This document shows positions 49,701 to 57,967 of a DNA stretch of 64,000 nucleotides, piece after piece. A model generated the notes under the pieces. The model saw nothing but the letters and a program-made list of their open reading frames with translations, was not told the origin of the DNA and did not search any database. Source of the stretch: Hondaea fermentalgiana (taxonomy: Eukaryota > Sar > Bigyra > Thraustochytrida > Thraustochytriidae); assembly GCA_014084085.1 (NCBI GenBank), contig NPFB01000001.1, forward strand, positions 320,277 to 384,276, given 5' to 3'. Each line of letters opens with the position of its first letter. Position 1 is the stretch's first letter. Position numbers and translations under genes: made by a program.

Positions 49701-51495
49701 TCCTGAGAGTCGCCTCAAGCAAAACAGCATCTGGACAGTGAGCCGAGGTGTAGCCAAATTTAGACGGGGAGCAGCTCGTGCGCAGGACAAACTCCAGATC
49801 GAAACGAAGGAGGTCAAGGCTCGGACCGAACACGATCAACACAGTGCCATCGCATGCGATCAGCAAAGTCAGCAACAGCAGCAGCGAGGACGGCGCAGCT
49901 CTCTCGGTTCGGTTGCAAGCGATGGAGGCTTACTGTCTCCAACGCATGTGATTGCAGATGAAACGGACCCGGATATGAAGGAACTCGAGCTTCTCTTTAC
50001 GATGCGACCTGCGGCAGCGAACGCCAATTGTACATCCAATACAGCGCAGAAAGCCGGCACTTCGTCGAAGCCTGCAGCAAAGGCCAGGAAAGCTACCCGG
50101 GTTGCACTTCTCGACATGAAACGCAGCCAGAACGTTTCCATCGGGCTCAAGCGTATCAAATTGTCAGGAAAAGACATTTGCACCGCCCTTAACGCCTTTG
50201 ATGATAAGGTCCTGACACACGAGCGCTTGCAAATTCTTCAAAGCGCCCAAATGCTTCCGACGCAGGAGGAGGAAAAGGTTCTTGGTGGCTTTCGAGGAAA
50301 CGTCAGCACTCTCGGCGAAGCAGAGCAGTTTCTAATGGAAATTGTCCTCTCTGTGCAAGAGCCCAAAATTCGACTCGATGCAATGTATTTCCGTGCAGAA
50401 TTCTCGGAGCGGCTGCAGGAGCTCAACGCCAGGGTGGACCTGGTGCGACGAGCGTGCAAAAGTGTACGCGACTCGCAATCCTTGCAAAAGGTGTTCCAGG
50501 TTGTGCTCCTTGTTGGGAACAAGATCAATGCCGAAGGCCCCGCTTCAATTCGGGGATTCACGGTAGCGTCACTGCTCAAACTCTCGCAAACCAAGAGCTT
50601 TAATCGCAAGACGACAATCCTCGACTTTATTGCGCAGTTTGCAATGAAACGCATCCCCGAGGTTCTCGATGTGGACACGGAGCTGAGTGTTTTGAGCGAA
50701 GCAAAACGGCTTCAGTTTGCTATCTTTGACGCAGAGGAATCAGGCTTACACATGGGTTACCAAGCTGTGATGCGTGCCATCAAGGCAGCAGAACGCGAGA
50801 CTAAGGCTGACGTGAGAACCCCCAAGGGAGAAGCTAGTCGAAACGGAGCCAAATTTCAAGTTGATGCTGGAAGCGCCGACCAAGCGTTTGCGAGCTCGGA
50901 TGAAGGCGCTGCCTCACACGGGCTGGAGCGCCTTTGTGCATTTTCCCGAGACGTGCAGGACGCGCTGACCCAACTCGAGGCGTCGCTTGAAGCGATGCGA
51001 GATGAGTACAGCGACCTTTTGGAATTCTTCTGTGAAGAAGCTGACCTGCCGGCGCAAGACTTCTTCGCAACGTTAGATACCTTTCTCAAGAGCTTTGGGA
51101 CTGCCGCACGGAGCTTTCGAGAGACACAAAGACGCAAGGCTGCGCGTGAACGCGCCGAGCGCCAGCGTCTCACACTCAAACGGAGTGAATCTCTCCGTGG
51201 AGGTTGCGGGCGCAAGGGCGACACGCCAGGCTCAAGCTTTGAGACTCCGCGCAAAGCCAAGTCGTTCAAAGATCCTAGGCCTCGTGCGGTGGGCGACTCT
51301 CCCTGCGGCAATGTGCAAGTCAGTGGTCATTCCAGTTCGCTTAGTTTCCGGACCCCGCAGCCCCGCAAACTGATGCAGCAGGAGAACGAAGTGGAAAATT
51401 GCTCAGAGAACGTGTCATCCTCAGCTGGACCAAAACTTCGCTCCAAACCGCTTTCGCAAACGCCTTCGCTGTCAAGGTTCCTTGCGGAAATATGA
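46723..51495 (+). CDS. Formin with degenerate PTEN-like and C2 modules, FH1-less, FH2
   Basis: Single-exon protein of 1590 residues. Residues about 60-240 resemble the PTEN phosphatase domain and 260-400 its C2 domain. The P-loop reads IFCKNGVHTCR: Cys175 is present, but the Arg six residues on is Thr181 and the preceding His is Phe, so phosphatase activity should be lost. The same degeneration is known in plant class II formins, where the module binds phosphoinositides. Residues 430-720 are disordered. Instead of a proline-rich FH1 there are three PRxAL..M..KR motifs (about residues 731, 767, 809), resembling short actin-binding motifs, and two KF.(K/R)M...GVPEGAV..KM..E..D modules (about 883 and 929), like those in WASH-complex subunit CCDC53. 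FH2 spans about 983-1375 (KKFHWEAIPESRL.., FRAEFSERLQELNARVDLVRRA.., VLLVGNKINAEGPASIRGFTVASLLKL). It likely drives actin nucleation at a membrane. Confidence 0.93.
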   Translation: MEGLFLDGLSSLPVFNLLFGGDADNQSIGAGSEAAGRARATSQKKSSTARNLDVVRMHPRILAVGKPWDRRTEKEAHRNNAAELGRALERKYGRRYLMVNLSGACAGSACGNGTGLSPSKTAASLSGKVDYHRLRYQVLECDLESKPSLETLFRLCHAVKLFLSLDSRNVVAIFCKNGVHTCRLFLSAYFAFIGKFPDTNAALEDFYYRRVRVNYDAQHILMHAQPSLRHFLQQFQSTIRNDGVPHRKPLVAFMLLIEHLPRIADKGLMKTNIFNIFGPSADEVDRTVQPIVRIYQSRGNRRRVLVYSSLSDPDSCVHWDPAVGKLRLKCNVELLGDAEIDCVFPGDTNKHLFRYFMHTSFMPESGVVTVTRTDIQTASKHVFPENFKMEIIVQHGQIPAKGTHECAAIEDTFRFLRSKIPREDALTILSDLHFINPDPQLCRELTAAGHPEQQVRFALQRTNNILQVARELLKPKNTPNKDDNTSPASLQSPKDETMDPVSPVSDSPFSEVQGDSGRTPDKLVADTSIIISPPRTSSLPYIRDEEMTSELETMLDRLQSPALHCARKKLQAAKVSQSIEAIPTQAPGVSQVACDSVKTSNASEVPSAKPLTRLDDEKSGDAKLSKVAMADSVKKEVAGRRSSGAPCTALAQKEEDRSIADQDDSKMEETLLCDQTVSRRKELELEGQHTGLKRVDASDTNISRLDKLEQPILQKKATSSLRTSCQSTNVGPRQALLKMLEKRGVNEPKADEQLMVKTSQTCTSDPDPRHALMAMIQKRASPSQDDVVAPQKNTAGDASRTETTDPNGDPRQALMAMIQKRAPSCRADSPGSLGTETIGPHTTSQNDASQPSQGEMPERAGNTTRAKPDEVAKSNVDKPKEVAKFKRMFSVGVPEGAVRAKMMQENVDPALLFGVDAAAKSRGPPPPEYAKFDKMLKMGVPEGAVVAKMRLENLDPTWIGIGVEAGSSQQPGQQSATKPRDHVRRKKFHWEAIPESRLKQNSIWTVSRGVAKFRRGAARAQDKLQIETKEVKARTEHDQHSAIACDQQSQQQQQRGRRSSLGSVASDGGLLSPTHVIADETDPDMKELELLFTMRPAAANANCTSNTAQKAGTSSKPAAKARKATRVALLDMKRSQNVSIGLKRIKLSGKDICTALNAFDDKVLTHERLQILQSAQMLPTQEEEKVLGGFRGNVSTLGEAEQFLMEIVLSVQEPKIRLDAMYFRAEFSERLQELNARVDLVRRACKSVRDSQSLQKVFQVVLLVGNKINAEGPASIRGFTVASLLKLSQTKSFNRKTTILDFIAQFAMKRIPEVLDVDTELSVLSEAKRLQFAIFDAEESGLHMGYQAVMRAIKAAERETKADVRTPKGEASRNGAKFQVDAGSADQAFASSDEGAASHGLERLCAFSRDVQDALTQLEASLEAMRDEYSDLLEFFCEEADLPAQDFFATLDTFLKSFGTAARSFRETQRRKAARERAERQRLTLKRSESLRGGCGRKGDTPGSSFETPRKAKSFKDPRPRAVGDSPCGNVQVSGHSSSLSFRTPQPRKLMQQENEVENCSENVSSSAGPKLRSKPLSQTPSLSRFLAEI

Positions 51496-51594
51496 TAATC
51501 AAAGACATCCTTTCCTTCGCTTTTTGGTTTCTTTTTTACTAACCTGTCACAATGTCAATCAGTCACTCAGTCACTCACTGTCAGAGGAAAAGGA
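51496..51594. other. 99-bp tail-to-tail junction
   Basis: Only 99 bp separate the formin stop from the aminopeptidase P stop on the opposite strand, so their 3' UTRs must overlap or be very short. A CAGTCACTCAGTCACTCACTGTCAG short repeat lies here. Confidence 0.7.
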
Positions 51595-53628
51595 TTATTC
51601 CGCCACGCTCCCGAGAGGAGCTGTGGCGCGCTTGAGCCATTCGTATGTCTCTCTGCTGCCTCGTTCGAGCAGCAGAGGCCCGATCTTGTCCATGCAAGCA
51701 GCATGGTAGTTGTCCACCCAAGCGCGTGCGCCAGGCGAGAGCAGATCCAGATCGATGAGGTTTTGTGCGATTGGTACGAAGGTGATTGTCTCGAAACCGA
51801 GCCACGCGTCGTTTTCCCGTGGGATGCCAACATCGGGTAGCTCAGCAGAAACATCCTTGGCGATGACTACGTTCTCGATACGAATGCCAAAGTCTCCGGA
51901 CAGATAAAAGCCCGGCTCATTGGAAAGAACCATTCCTGCCGCCAGGCTCGTGGGCGATGGACCAGATCCAGCACTGGAGGCCGGCAGGGCGCTGCCAATG
52001 AGTGGTGGGAACTCGTGTACTCCGAGAAAAGCGCCAAGACCATGGCCTGTGCCATGCTTATAATTGAGTCCGTGCTTCCACAATGGCTCTCGGGCGAGAA
52101 TGTCAAGTTTGGCAGGCTCTGTCGCATTTGGAAATTTGGCCTCGGCCAAGCGAATGTGGCCCTCAAGCACAAGTGTATACGCTGTGCGTTGGACCTTGGA
52201 AGGCTGGCCAAAGCAAAACGTGCGCGTCATGTCGGTGGTGCCCATGACATACTGGCCACCGGTGTCACAGAGGTACAACGAGTCCGTGCCGAGCACTTTT
52301 GCGGTTTCCTGCTCGGCGCGATAGTGCACGATGGCGCCATTTGACCCGTACGCGCTAATTGTGTCAAATGAGGGTCCACGATAGTCCTTGTGTGCGCTTC
52401 GAAATTCTTCAAGCTTGTCAGACACGCGGACCTCATCCAAACCTTGCTCTGCGCCGCCTTTAACTGCGCCTTCGAGCCAAGCGAAGAATTCGCAGAGGGC
52501 AATAGCTTCGAGAAAATGTGCCTCTCGCATGCCCTCAAGCTCGGTATCGTTTTTTATTGCTTTAGCGCGTCGCACAGGATTGGCCAAGGGCACAACCCTG
52601 TGTCCAGCTGCAATGCAACAACGCTGAATCGCGAGCGCGCAGCTTTGTGGGTCGAGAAGAATGCGAAATGGACTCTCCTTTGTTTCGATGTCCTCGGCCT
52701 CCCGTTTCGCCCTTTTAGATGCTGGCTCGGCAGCGGTATCAACTCCCGTTTCGCGGCTGAGCTCACCGAGATACGTCTTGAGATCCTCATAGGGGTGGAT
52801 CTTGTCGCAGCCAAGCTCTTGGCTGAGCTGTGACTTGGCACCGTCTGTAAAGGATGACTCGCGCGCAAATAACATGACCTTGTTCTGCGTGACGACCACG
52901 TAGGCAAAGAAGACTGGCGTGCAGTGAATATCAGACCCTCGCAAATTCAGGAGCCACGCAATGTCGTCCAATGTGGTGAAAACAATAGCATGCGCTTTTT
53001 CTTTTTTTAGCGTGCGGCGAACATCGGCAACCTTTTCCGTCGACGATTGGCCTGCAAAGTCCTTTGGATGCACGTCCACCTTGTTGAAGGCGCGCGGAGG
53101 ACGGTCGCTTCCCCACACGTCGTCAATGAGATCAGCAACGACAGGCCGAAGGAGCACGCCCGAAGCATCCTCTGGAATATCGTCAACTGCATCGTCGCGA
53201 TTCGTAATGTCCGCCACACCCGAATCTCCTGCCTTGGGGAAAAGAGCGCGGTCCCATCTGAGCGCAGTTGCAACGGAAATGAGATCCCCGTGAATACCGA
53301 CCTGCGCACCATCGTCGAGCACTTTGCGGAGGTACTCTGGCACGGACGGAGCAGAGATATCGCGCATAAGTTTCCAGCCTGCAGAAGCAGAGAGCTGTTG
53401 CTCGGCTTGCTCGTAGTAGCGTCCATCGGTCCACAAGAGTGCCTCGTTCTTGGTCACGACGGCTGTCCCTGCAGATCCGGTAAATGAAGAAAGGTACGCC
53501 CTCTTTGCATCTACGTCTGCCACGTACTCTGACATGTGTGCGTCCTGCGAAGGCACAACGTAGGCGCTTAACCGCTGCTTCTCCATGAGTTTGCGCAGCG
53601 ACTGGAGCCGCTCCGAAGCAGACTTCAT
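51595..53628 (-). CDS. Xaa-Pro aminopeptidase (aminopeptidase P, peptidase M24B)
   Basis: A 677-residue single-exon protein. It begins with the creatinase-like N-terminal domain (SERLQSLRKLMEKQRLSAYVVPSQDAHMSEYV, DGRYYEQA). A second creatinase-like domain follows, then the pita-bread catalytic domain from about 370. All five metal ligands are visible: D455 and D466 (LCDTGGQYVMGTTDMTRTF), H529 (KHGTGHGLG), E571 (LSNEPGFY) and E585 (IRIENVV). The catalytic histidines HYR and H538 (VHEFPP) are also present. The enzyme removes the N-terminal residue from peptides whose second residue is proline, usually using Mn2+. The lack of a targeting peptide suggests a cytosolic form, like animal XPNPEP1. 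Residues about 297-315 are an extra charged loop. (GCTC)n lies about 20 bp upstream of the start. Confidence 0.95.
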   Translation of the reverse strand: MKSASERLQSLRKLMEKQRLSAYVVPSQDAHMSEYVADVDAKRAYLSSFTGSAGTAVVTKNEALLWTDGRYYEQAEQQLSASAGWKLMRDISAPSVPEYLRKVLDDGAQVGIHGDLISVATALRWDRALFPKAGDSGVADITNRDDAVDDIPEDASGVLLRPVVADLIDDVWGSDRPPRAFNKVDVHPKDFAGQSSTEKVADVRRTLKKEKAHAIVFTTLDDIAWLLNLRGSDIHCTPVFFAYVVVTQNKVMLFARESSFTDGAKSQLSQELGCDKIHPYEDLKTYLGELSRETGVDTAAEPASKRAKREAEDIETKESPFRILLDPQSCALAIQRCCIAAGHRVVPLANPVRRAKAIKNDTELEGMREAHFLEAIALCEFFAWLEGAVKGGAEQGLDEVRVSDKLEEFRSAHKDYRGPSFDTISAYGSNGAIVHYRAEQETAKVLGTDSLYLCDTGGQYVMGTTDMTRTFCFGQPSKVQRTAYTLVLEGHIRLAEAKFPNATEPAKLDILAREPLWKHGLNYKHGTGHGLGAFLGVHEFPPLIGSALPASSAGSGPSPTSLAAGMVLSNEPGFYLSGDFGIRIENVVIAKDVSAELPDVGIPRENDAWLGFETITFVPIAQNLIDLDLLSPGARAWVDNYHAACMDKIGPLLLERGSRETYEWLKRATAPLGSVAE

Positions 53629-53647
53629 CGTCCTTGCTCAATCTTGT

Positions 53648-53672
53648 GGCTCGCTCGCTCGCTCGCTCGCTC
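53648..53672. repeat. (GCTC)n tract 20 bp upstream of aminopeptidase P start
   Basis: About six tetranucleotide units just upstream of the Met at 53628 on the minus strand. It is another case of a start-proximal tetranucleotide tract. Confidence 0.88.
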
Positions 53673-54257
53673 TGCAACAGGACGCGAGAGCCAACAACTT
53701 GGCAGTCGACGCTTCCGTTCCGTCGCGCGTACGCGGCCCGCCGCAGCGAGTACCAGAGAGCCCTTTCCACGCCGCCCGTTGAGGCTTTCGACGAGTAGTA
53801 TCTTTGCTTGGATCGAGTCCGAGTCCGAGTCGCTTGTTTTGGTTTGGTGGTGGTGGTGGCGGCGCTGGTGTGGGAAGGTTGGGGAAAGATCTTGAGCGCA
53901 AGATGGCGCTAGCACTCCGAGTAAAAAGCGGACTCGAAGAGCGAGGGAGGCAAGGCCCGGGCTGCCCTCCGTGTCCACGAGACTGAAGCCTTGAAGCGAA
54001 TAAACTCGAGCTGCATTTCTGATATTGTGGATCGATGGGCTGGCTGGATCAGATTCTCTAATCTCTAACCCCCCTTCCCCACAACAACAACTCTTTTTTG
54101 GGGGGTTTGGAGAGGGAGGGGAGGAAAGATGTTGAAGTTCTGTATGTTACCAAAAGACGTCCTTGATGCATGTCCATCCACCGCGGACGCGCACGTCTTT
54201 TGCTGGAGTTCCCAAAAGCTTTTGAAAGCTGTCAGACTTCTTTCTTACGTTTCGGAA
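53673..54257. other. Intergenic region, no gene seen
   Basis: The 5' flank of aminopeptidase P and the 3' flank of the next minus-strand gene. Includes GAGTCCGAGTCCGAGTC at 53815-53831 and GGTGGTGGTGGTGG at 53846-53860. No coding signal. Confidence 0.55.
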
Positions 54258-56189
54258 TCATAGTATGCTGGAACGCGCTTTATGGTGAGCCGCCGTCCAA
54301 AGAGTATGGATGTCAGCAAGCGAGGCTTCCCGCACTTCGAGACCAGCTTTGAGAAGGACTTTGCTATCGGGGCTACGGATTTTGTTGAAAAGGTTTTTGA
54401 CCATGAAGCTCACGAAGGAGAACAGTCGCATATCAGTGAAGGTCACGCAGCTGGTGGAATCGACCTCGGCCGCATCCTCGTCCAAAACACCAAACATTCG
54501 CCATGAAATCGGCAAGGCCGCAAAGCCAATGGCATAAGCAATGCCAATCGCCTGGGTGCTCTGCAAAGTAGGATGTGCACTATCAAGAAAGACTGCCACA
54601 AGAAGAATTGAAAAGGTCGTACAGGTAATGACGCGGCGGCTTTTTTCCTCTTGTGCCAGAAACATGGCCACAACCCACATTATGAGCCCGAGAAGCAGAA
54701 CAAAGGTCTCGAATTGACGCAGTACGTCAAGCGCTATTTTGCAATTGCAATGTGAAAGAAAAATCGCGATCGGTGGTAACGCGAGCAAGGAGCTCCAAGC
54801 ATACCCCTTTGCAGGGATTTGTCCAAAGTTGATGAGAGTGATCACTCCCGCTGCCACAATCCCTGCCAAAACTTGCGATAATGCAAGCACTGGAGATCTG
54901 AGAATCGCCCATATTCTATGAGCGGTACGTTTACCCAGAACGCGACGAAGAATTGTCTCATCCGAGAGAAGCCGTTGAGGGTACAGTCTTGTTTCTCTTG
55001 CCATGAGAACAAACACCTTTTGTTCCTGCAGCGCAGGCGAAAACTGGCTGATGTTGCTCGCCAGACTTCTTGCTTTGTCGTCAGGCGATGTTGCGTGGCT
55101 TGCGTCAATAATCTTGCTAGGAAGCGTTTCGAAACCTAGCGCAGGATCAATCCAGAAGATGGGTTGAAGTACGTCATTGTCATTGCCAGCGACAGTTTCC
55201 ATCAAGGGAACCTCGCCAAGGCTTGTGCTCAGGCCGCGCAAACCACGTGAAAGATGCGATTTCAGGCTTTCTCGCTCCACTTTGGCCGTACAAAGACGCG
55301 ACTTGAGAATTAGAAGGGAATACGGTCTCTGGTAAAGAGTAGCTGCGCCTCGAAGTCCAAAGGATGTGAGAAAGAAACTCGAGACAAAAAGGGTGGCACT
55401 CGTCGAGACTTTGCATTCGACGCTACCAAATTGAATAACGATAGCGCCCTGGCTATTGGTCAAATGACCCTTGAGGAGCTCTGCGAGTCGAAGTAGCTCA
55501 ATGATTGATACTGCAATGCACAGAAAGAATTTTCGCCGCGAGGGAATGAGTTGCGCGTCGATCACGAGGATGTCTGTTACAACACAAAACATTAGTAATG
55601 GAAGCGCGAATGACGCTTTTGACAGCATCTCCGAATGCAGTAATAGTACAACGACTGACAACATAAAGAGATATATTGCCTCGAAGGAAAAAACAAGTCG
55701 TTTCAAAAGAAATGTGTGAAGCGCACCGCGAGATATTATAAAATACGGAAGGGCGACGAGGACAATCAAATCGTTTTGAGGAATGTGGCCTGTCAGCATT
55801 AGCAGGGCGCCAATTATTGCAAGCACCCACATCGCCAGCAGCACGCGCATTGCTCGTGACGTTCGGGTAAAATTGAAAATCTTGGCTCCAAGTCTGCGTC
55901 CAAAGAAGCGGCTTGCAAGGTTATTTGCTGGGTCGATCGCGATGAAGTCTCGATACTTTGCTTCAAGCATGATGACGCGCATATGTCCAATTTTCTTTGC
56001 ACTGTCCTCGGTTCGCTTGTTGAGGCCAGATAAATCGCTGGTGGAGGACGTGGTGTCAGCAGATGTGTTGCTTGCAGTTTCGGTGAACAACGCCTCGGGC
56101 GCGGCCGCCACGCGTGCGCTCTTGTTTGGGGCGAACATTGTCGTGTTCCCCTCCCCCCTTGGGGATCTGTTTCTCTTTTCCCCCCTCAT
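54258..56189 (-). CDS. Multi-pass membrane protein, unknown family
   Basis: A 643-residue protein I cannot name. Residues 1-110 are polar and Ser/Thr-rich. Spans then start at about 113 (RVLLAMWVLAIIGALLMLTG), with several more to about 290 (for example LIVLVALPYFIISRGAL, AIYLFMLSVVVLLLHSEML and LPLLMFCVVTDILVID). A polar loop of about 130 residues follows, then a second cluster of spans between about 440 and 590, and a soluble C-terminal tail. The two clusters suggest a two-bundle transporter-like or scramblase-like architecture, but no signature motif is visible. It appears intronless. The region before the Met at 56189 holds other minus-strand frames that do not join it. Confidence 0.65.
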   Translation of the reverse strand: MRGEKRNRSPRGEGNTTMFAPNKSARVAAAPEALFTETASNTSADTTSSTSDLSGLNKRTEDSAKKIGHMRVIMLEAKYRDFIAIDPANNLASRFFGRRLGAKIFNFTRTSRAMRVLLAMWVLAIIGALLMLTGHIPQNDLIVLVALPYFIISRGALHTFLLKRLVFSFEAIYLFMLSVVVLLLHSEMLSKASFALPLLMFCVVTDILVIDAQLIPSRRKFFLCIAVSIIELLRLAELLKGHLTNSQGAIVIQFGSVECKVSTSATLFVSSFFLTSFGLRGAATLYQRPYSLLILKSRLCTAKVERESLKSHLSRGLRGLSTSLGEVPLMETVAGNDNDVLQPIFWIDPALGFETLPSKIIDASHATSPDDKARSLASNISQFSPALQEQKVFVLMARETRLYPQRLLSDETILRRVLGKRTAHRIWAILRSPVLALSQVLAGIVAAGVITLINFGQIPAKGYAWSSLLALPPIAIFLSHCNCKIALDVLRQFETFVLLLGLIMWVVAMFLAQEEKSRRVITCTTFSILLVAVFLDSAHPTLQSTQAIGIAYAIGFAALPISWRMFGVLDEDAAEVDSTSCVTFTDMRLFSFVSFMVKNLFNKIRSPDSKVLLKAGLEVREASLADIHTLWTAAHHKARSSIL

Positions 56190-56738
56190 TGCCAGATCTC
56201 GAGCGTCTGTCCGTGAAACGGCTTGTTAGGCAGTGCGGCATGCACCACGAGGATGGATGCAATGCACTGACCATGCTCTTTAACATGGAGGATCATCTTC
56301 CACCACCGGCGCGTCCGGGCCCCTTCTGTTGTAACGCCCCAGCTTTTTTTGCGGTAGGGAACAGATATGGAAGTTGAGAAAGTCCCCGGTGACGAGGCCA
56401 AGGACTTCTTGCTGCCGTCTCGCGAAGGCACCGCCGTCGCCACCACCACCTCGACAATGAGGCTCAACAGACAGTTGAAAGCGGACGTGAGATGTCGCCA
56501 GCGGCCAGGCCATGCACGTCCAGTGGGTCTTTGTTTCCCGTGCGCCGGGGTTGATTCTCACAAATCTCTGCCCGTTTTGTCCCGCCATGCCAGTGATGGC
56601 TGGGTATAGCCGGACCTCTACCCGTTTCGCTTGCGCGAAGGGGCAGCAATCAGCACTTGACGAGACGGAGCGGGATGGGAAGGCCCGGGCCACGACCATA
56701 GTGGCGTTGGCCCACGGGCGGCGCCGCAGATGATGCAC
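56186..56738 (-). pseudogene. Possible decayed gene in two overlapping frames
   Basis: One minus-strand frame spans 56280-56738. It contains the stretches LYPAITGMAGQNGQRFVRIN and THWTCMAWPLATSHVRFQLS. A second frame spans 56186-56467 with RRWWKMILHVKEHGQCIASI. Both read as ordinary protein and switch near 56450, as a one- or two-base shift would cause. No family is recognised. It could also be two overlapping chance frames. Confidence 0.2.
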
Positions 56739-57967
56739 TTTGATGGATATTATCGTTGCACTGGTTGATGAGACCGCGTGTTGTCGAATCGACGGGCGTG
56801 CGTACGCGCACGGGGCCCTTCAACAGCTCGAAGGCAGGTCGCAAAACAAAGACAAAAGGTTCATTATCTTGCCTTCTTGCCCAAAATTGTTAACTTTCAA
56901 CTTGCACGCACGCAAGGTAATATGACGAGGGGATAGATGTATATACGATGGAAGGTTGGTTGGTCAAGAACGCGCAAGAGATGTGACGACTTTCTGGTCC
57001 GAAAGCTTCCACGCCATGATGTAAAAAGCAGCAAAAATAGACTCCATCGTCGCGACGGCTCTGTCTCAAAAGTGTTCACCACGCCATGGAATAAAAGGCA
57101 GAAAAATTAGACTCCTTCGTCACGACGGCTCTGTCTCAAAAGTTTCACCTTGCATGAGCAACAGCGAGAAGGACCATCACGTGGCATGCTTGTTTTAAAA
57201 CGAAGTATAAACCAAAAGATTATACGCTATAAGCAGAGATATGCAGGCTACAGTTAGCAGCGGCAAAGCCGACAGGAAGCAACCTCATTTCGCTTGCTCG
57301 CGCGCTCTTGTCCTGCTTGCTTACGATGCGATCCATCGACCGATGTGCACCAAAGTGACGGCCCCTCCCTTCTTCGTTTTTAGACTGGCCGTAAGTTGGG
57401 AGACCCGGGCCGGCGTGCGTGCGTAAAATCGCCATCGCCCGCCGAGTCTAGTCCCTGTCGGCAAACTCACTGACAGCAGTCTCTCTCGCAGCAAGCTGTG
57501 TCCCCGGCGGCTGCGGCAGGCACTCGCCTTGGTGGACGTGTCGACTGCGACAGCCGTCCCATGGCCTGCCTCCAAGGCTGAGAGCGACACGCGAATCGCT
57601 TGCTCGGGCCCAGCTCTCGAGCCCGTGGTGCGGGGAGGCGTTTATGACGCATACAGCGCCTGGCCACTCCCCCCCTGAAGCCTATCTATACCTACCGACC
57701 TCAAACCAACAATACATACGACAGCGATTATTATACCTACCAAACGACTATCAGCACGCCTCCAGCGCCTGCGGTGCACGCACGCGTGCAAGTGGGGTGC
57801 TATGCAAGTGAACTTTACTAACATCTTATGAGGTGCGGTGTAAAGCACGGCAGGTACGGTGGCATGGTGGCTTGGCGACAAAGTGTCACCACCATCACGC
57901 CAGCTTCCGCCGGCGATGCGGTGCATGGAGCAAGGCAGAGGCGGATGGAAAGCAAACCGCAAACTGG
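56190..57967. other. Intergenic region with frame-broken frames and 70-bp repeat
   Basis: Upstream of two divergent genes. Two overlapping minus-strand frames (56186-56467 and 56280-56738) have protein-like composition but cannot be joined without a frame change, so a decayed gene is possible. A 70-bp tandem duplication lies at 57009-57147. No intact gene is seen. Confidence 0.45.
57009..57147. repeat. 70-bp imperfect tandem duplication
   Basis: Two copies at 57009-57078 and 57079-57147 share CCACGCCATG at the left end and CGACGGCTCTGTCTCAAAAG at the right end. The middle differs by scattered substitutions. It is non-coding as far as can be seen. Confidence 0.85.
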
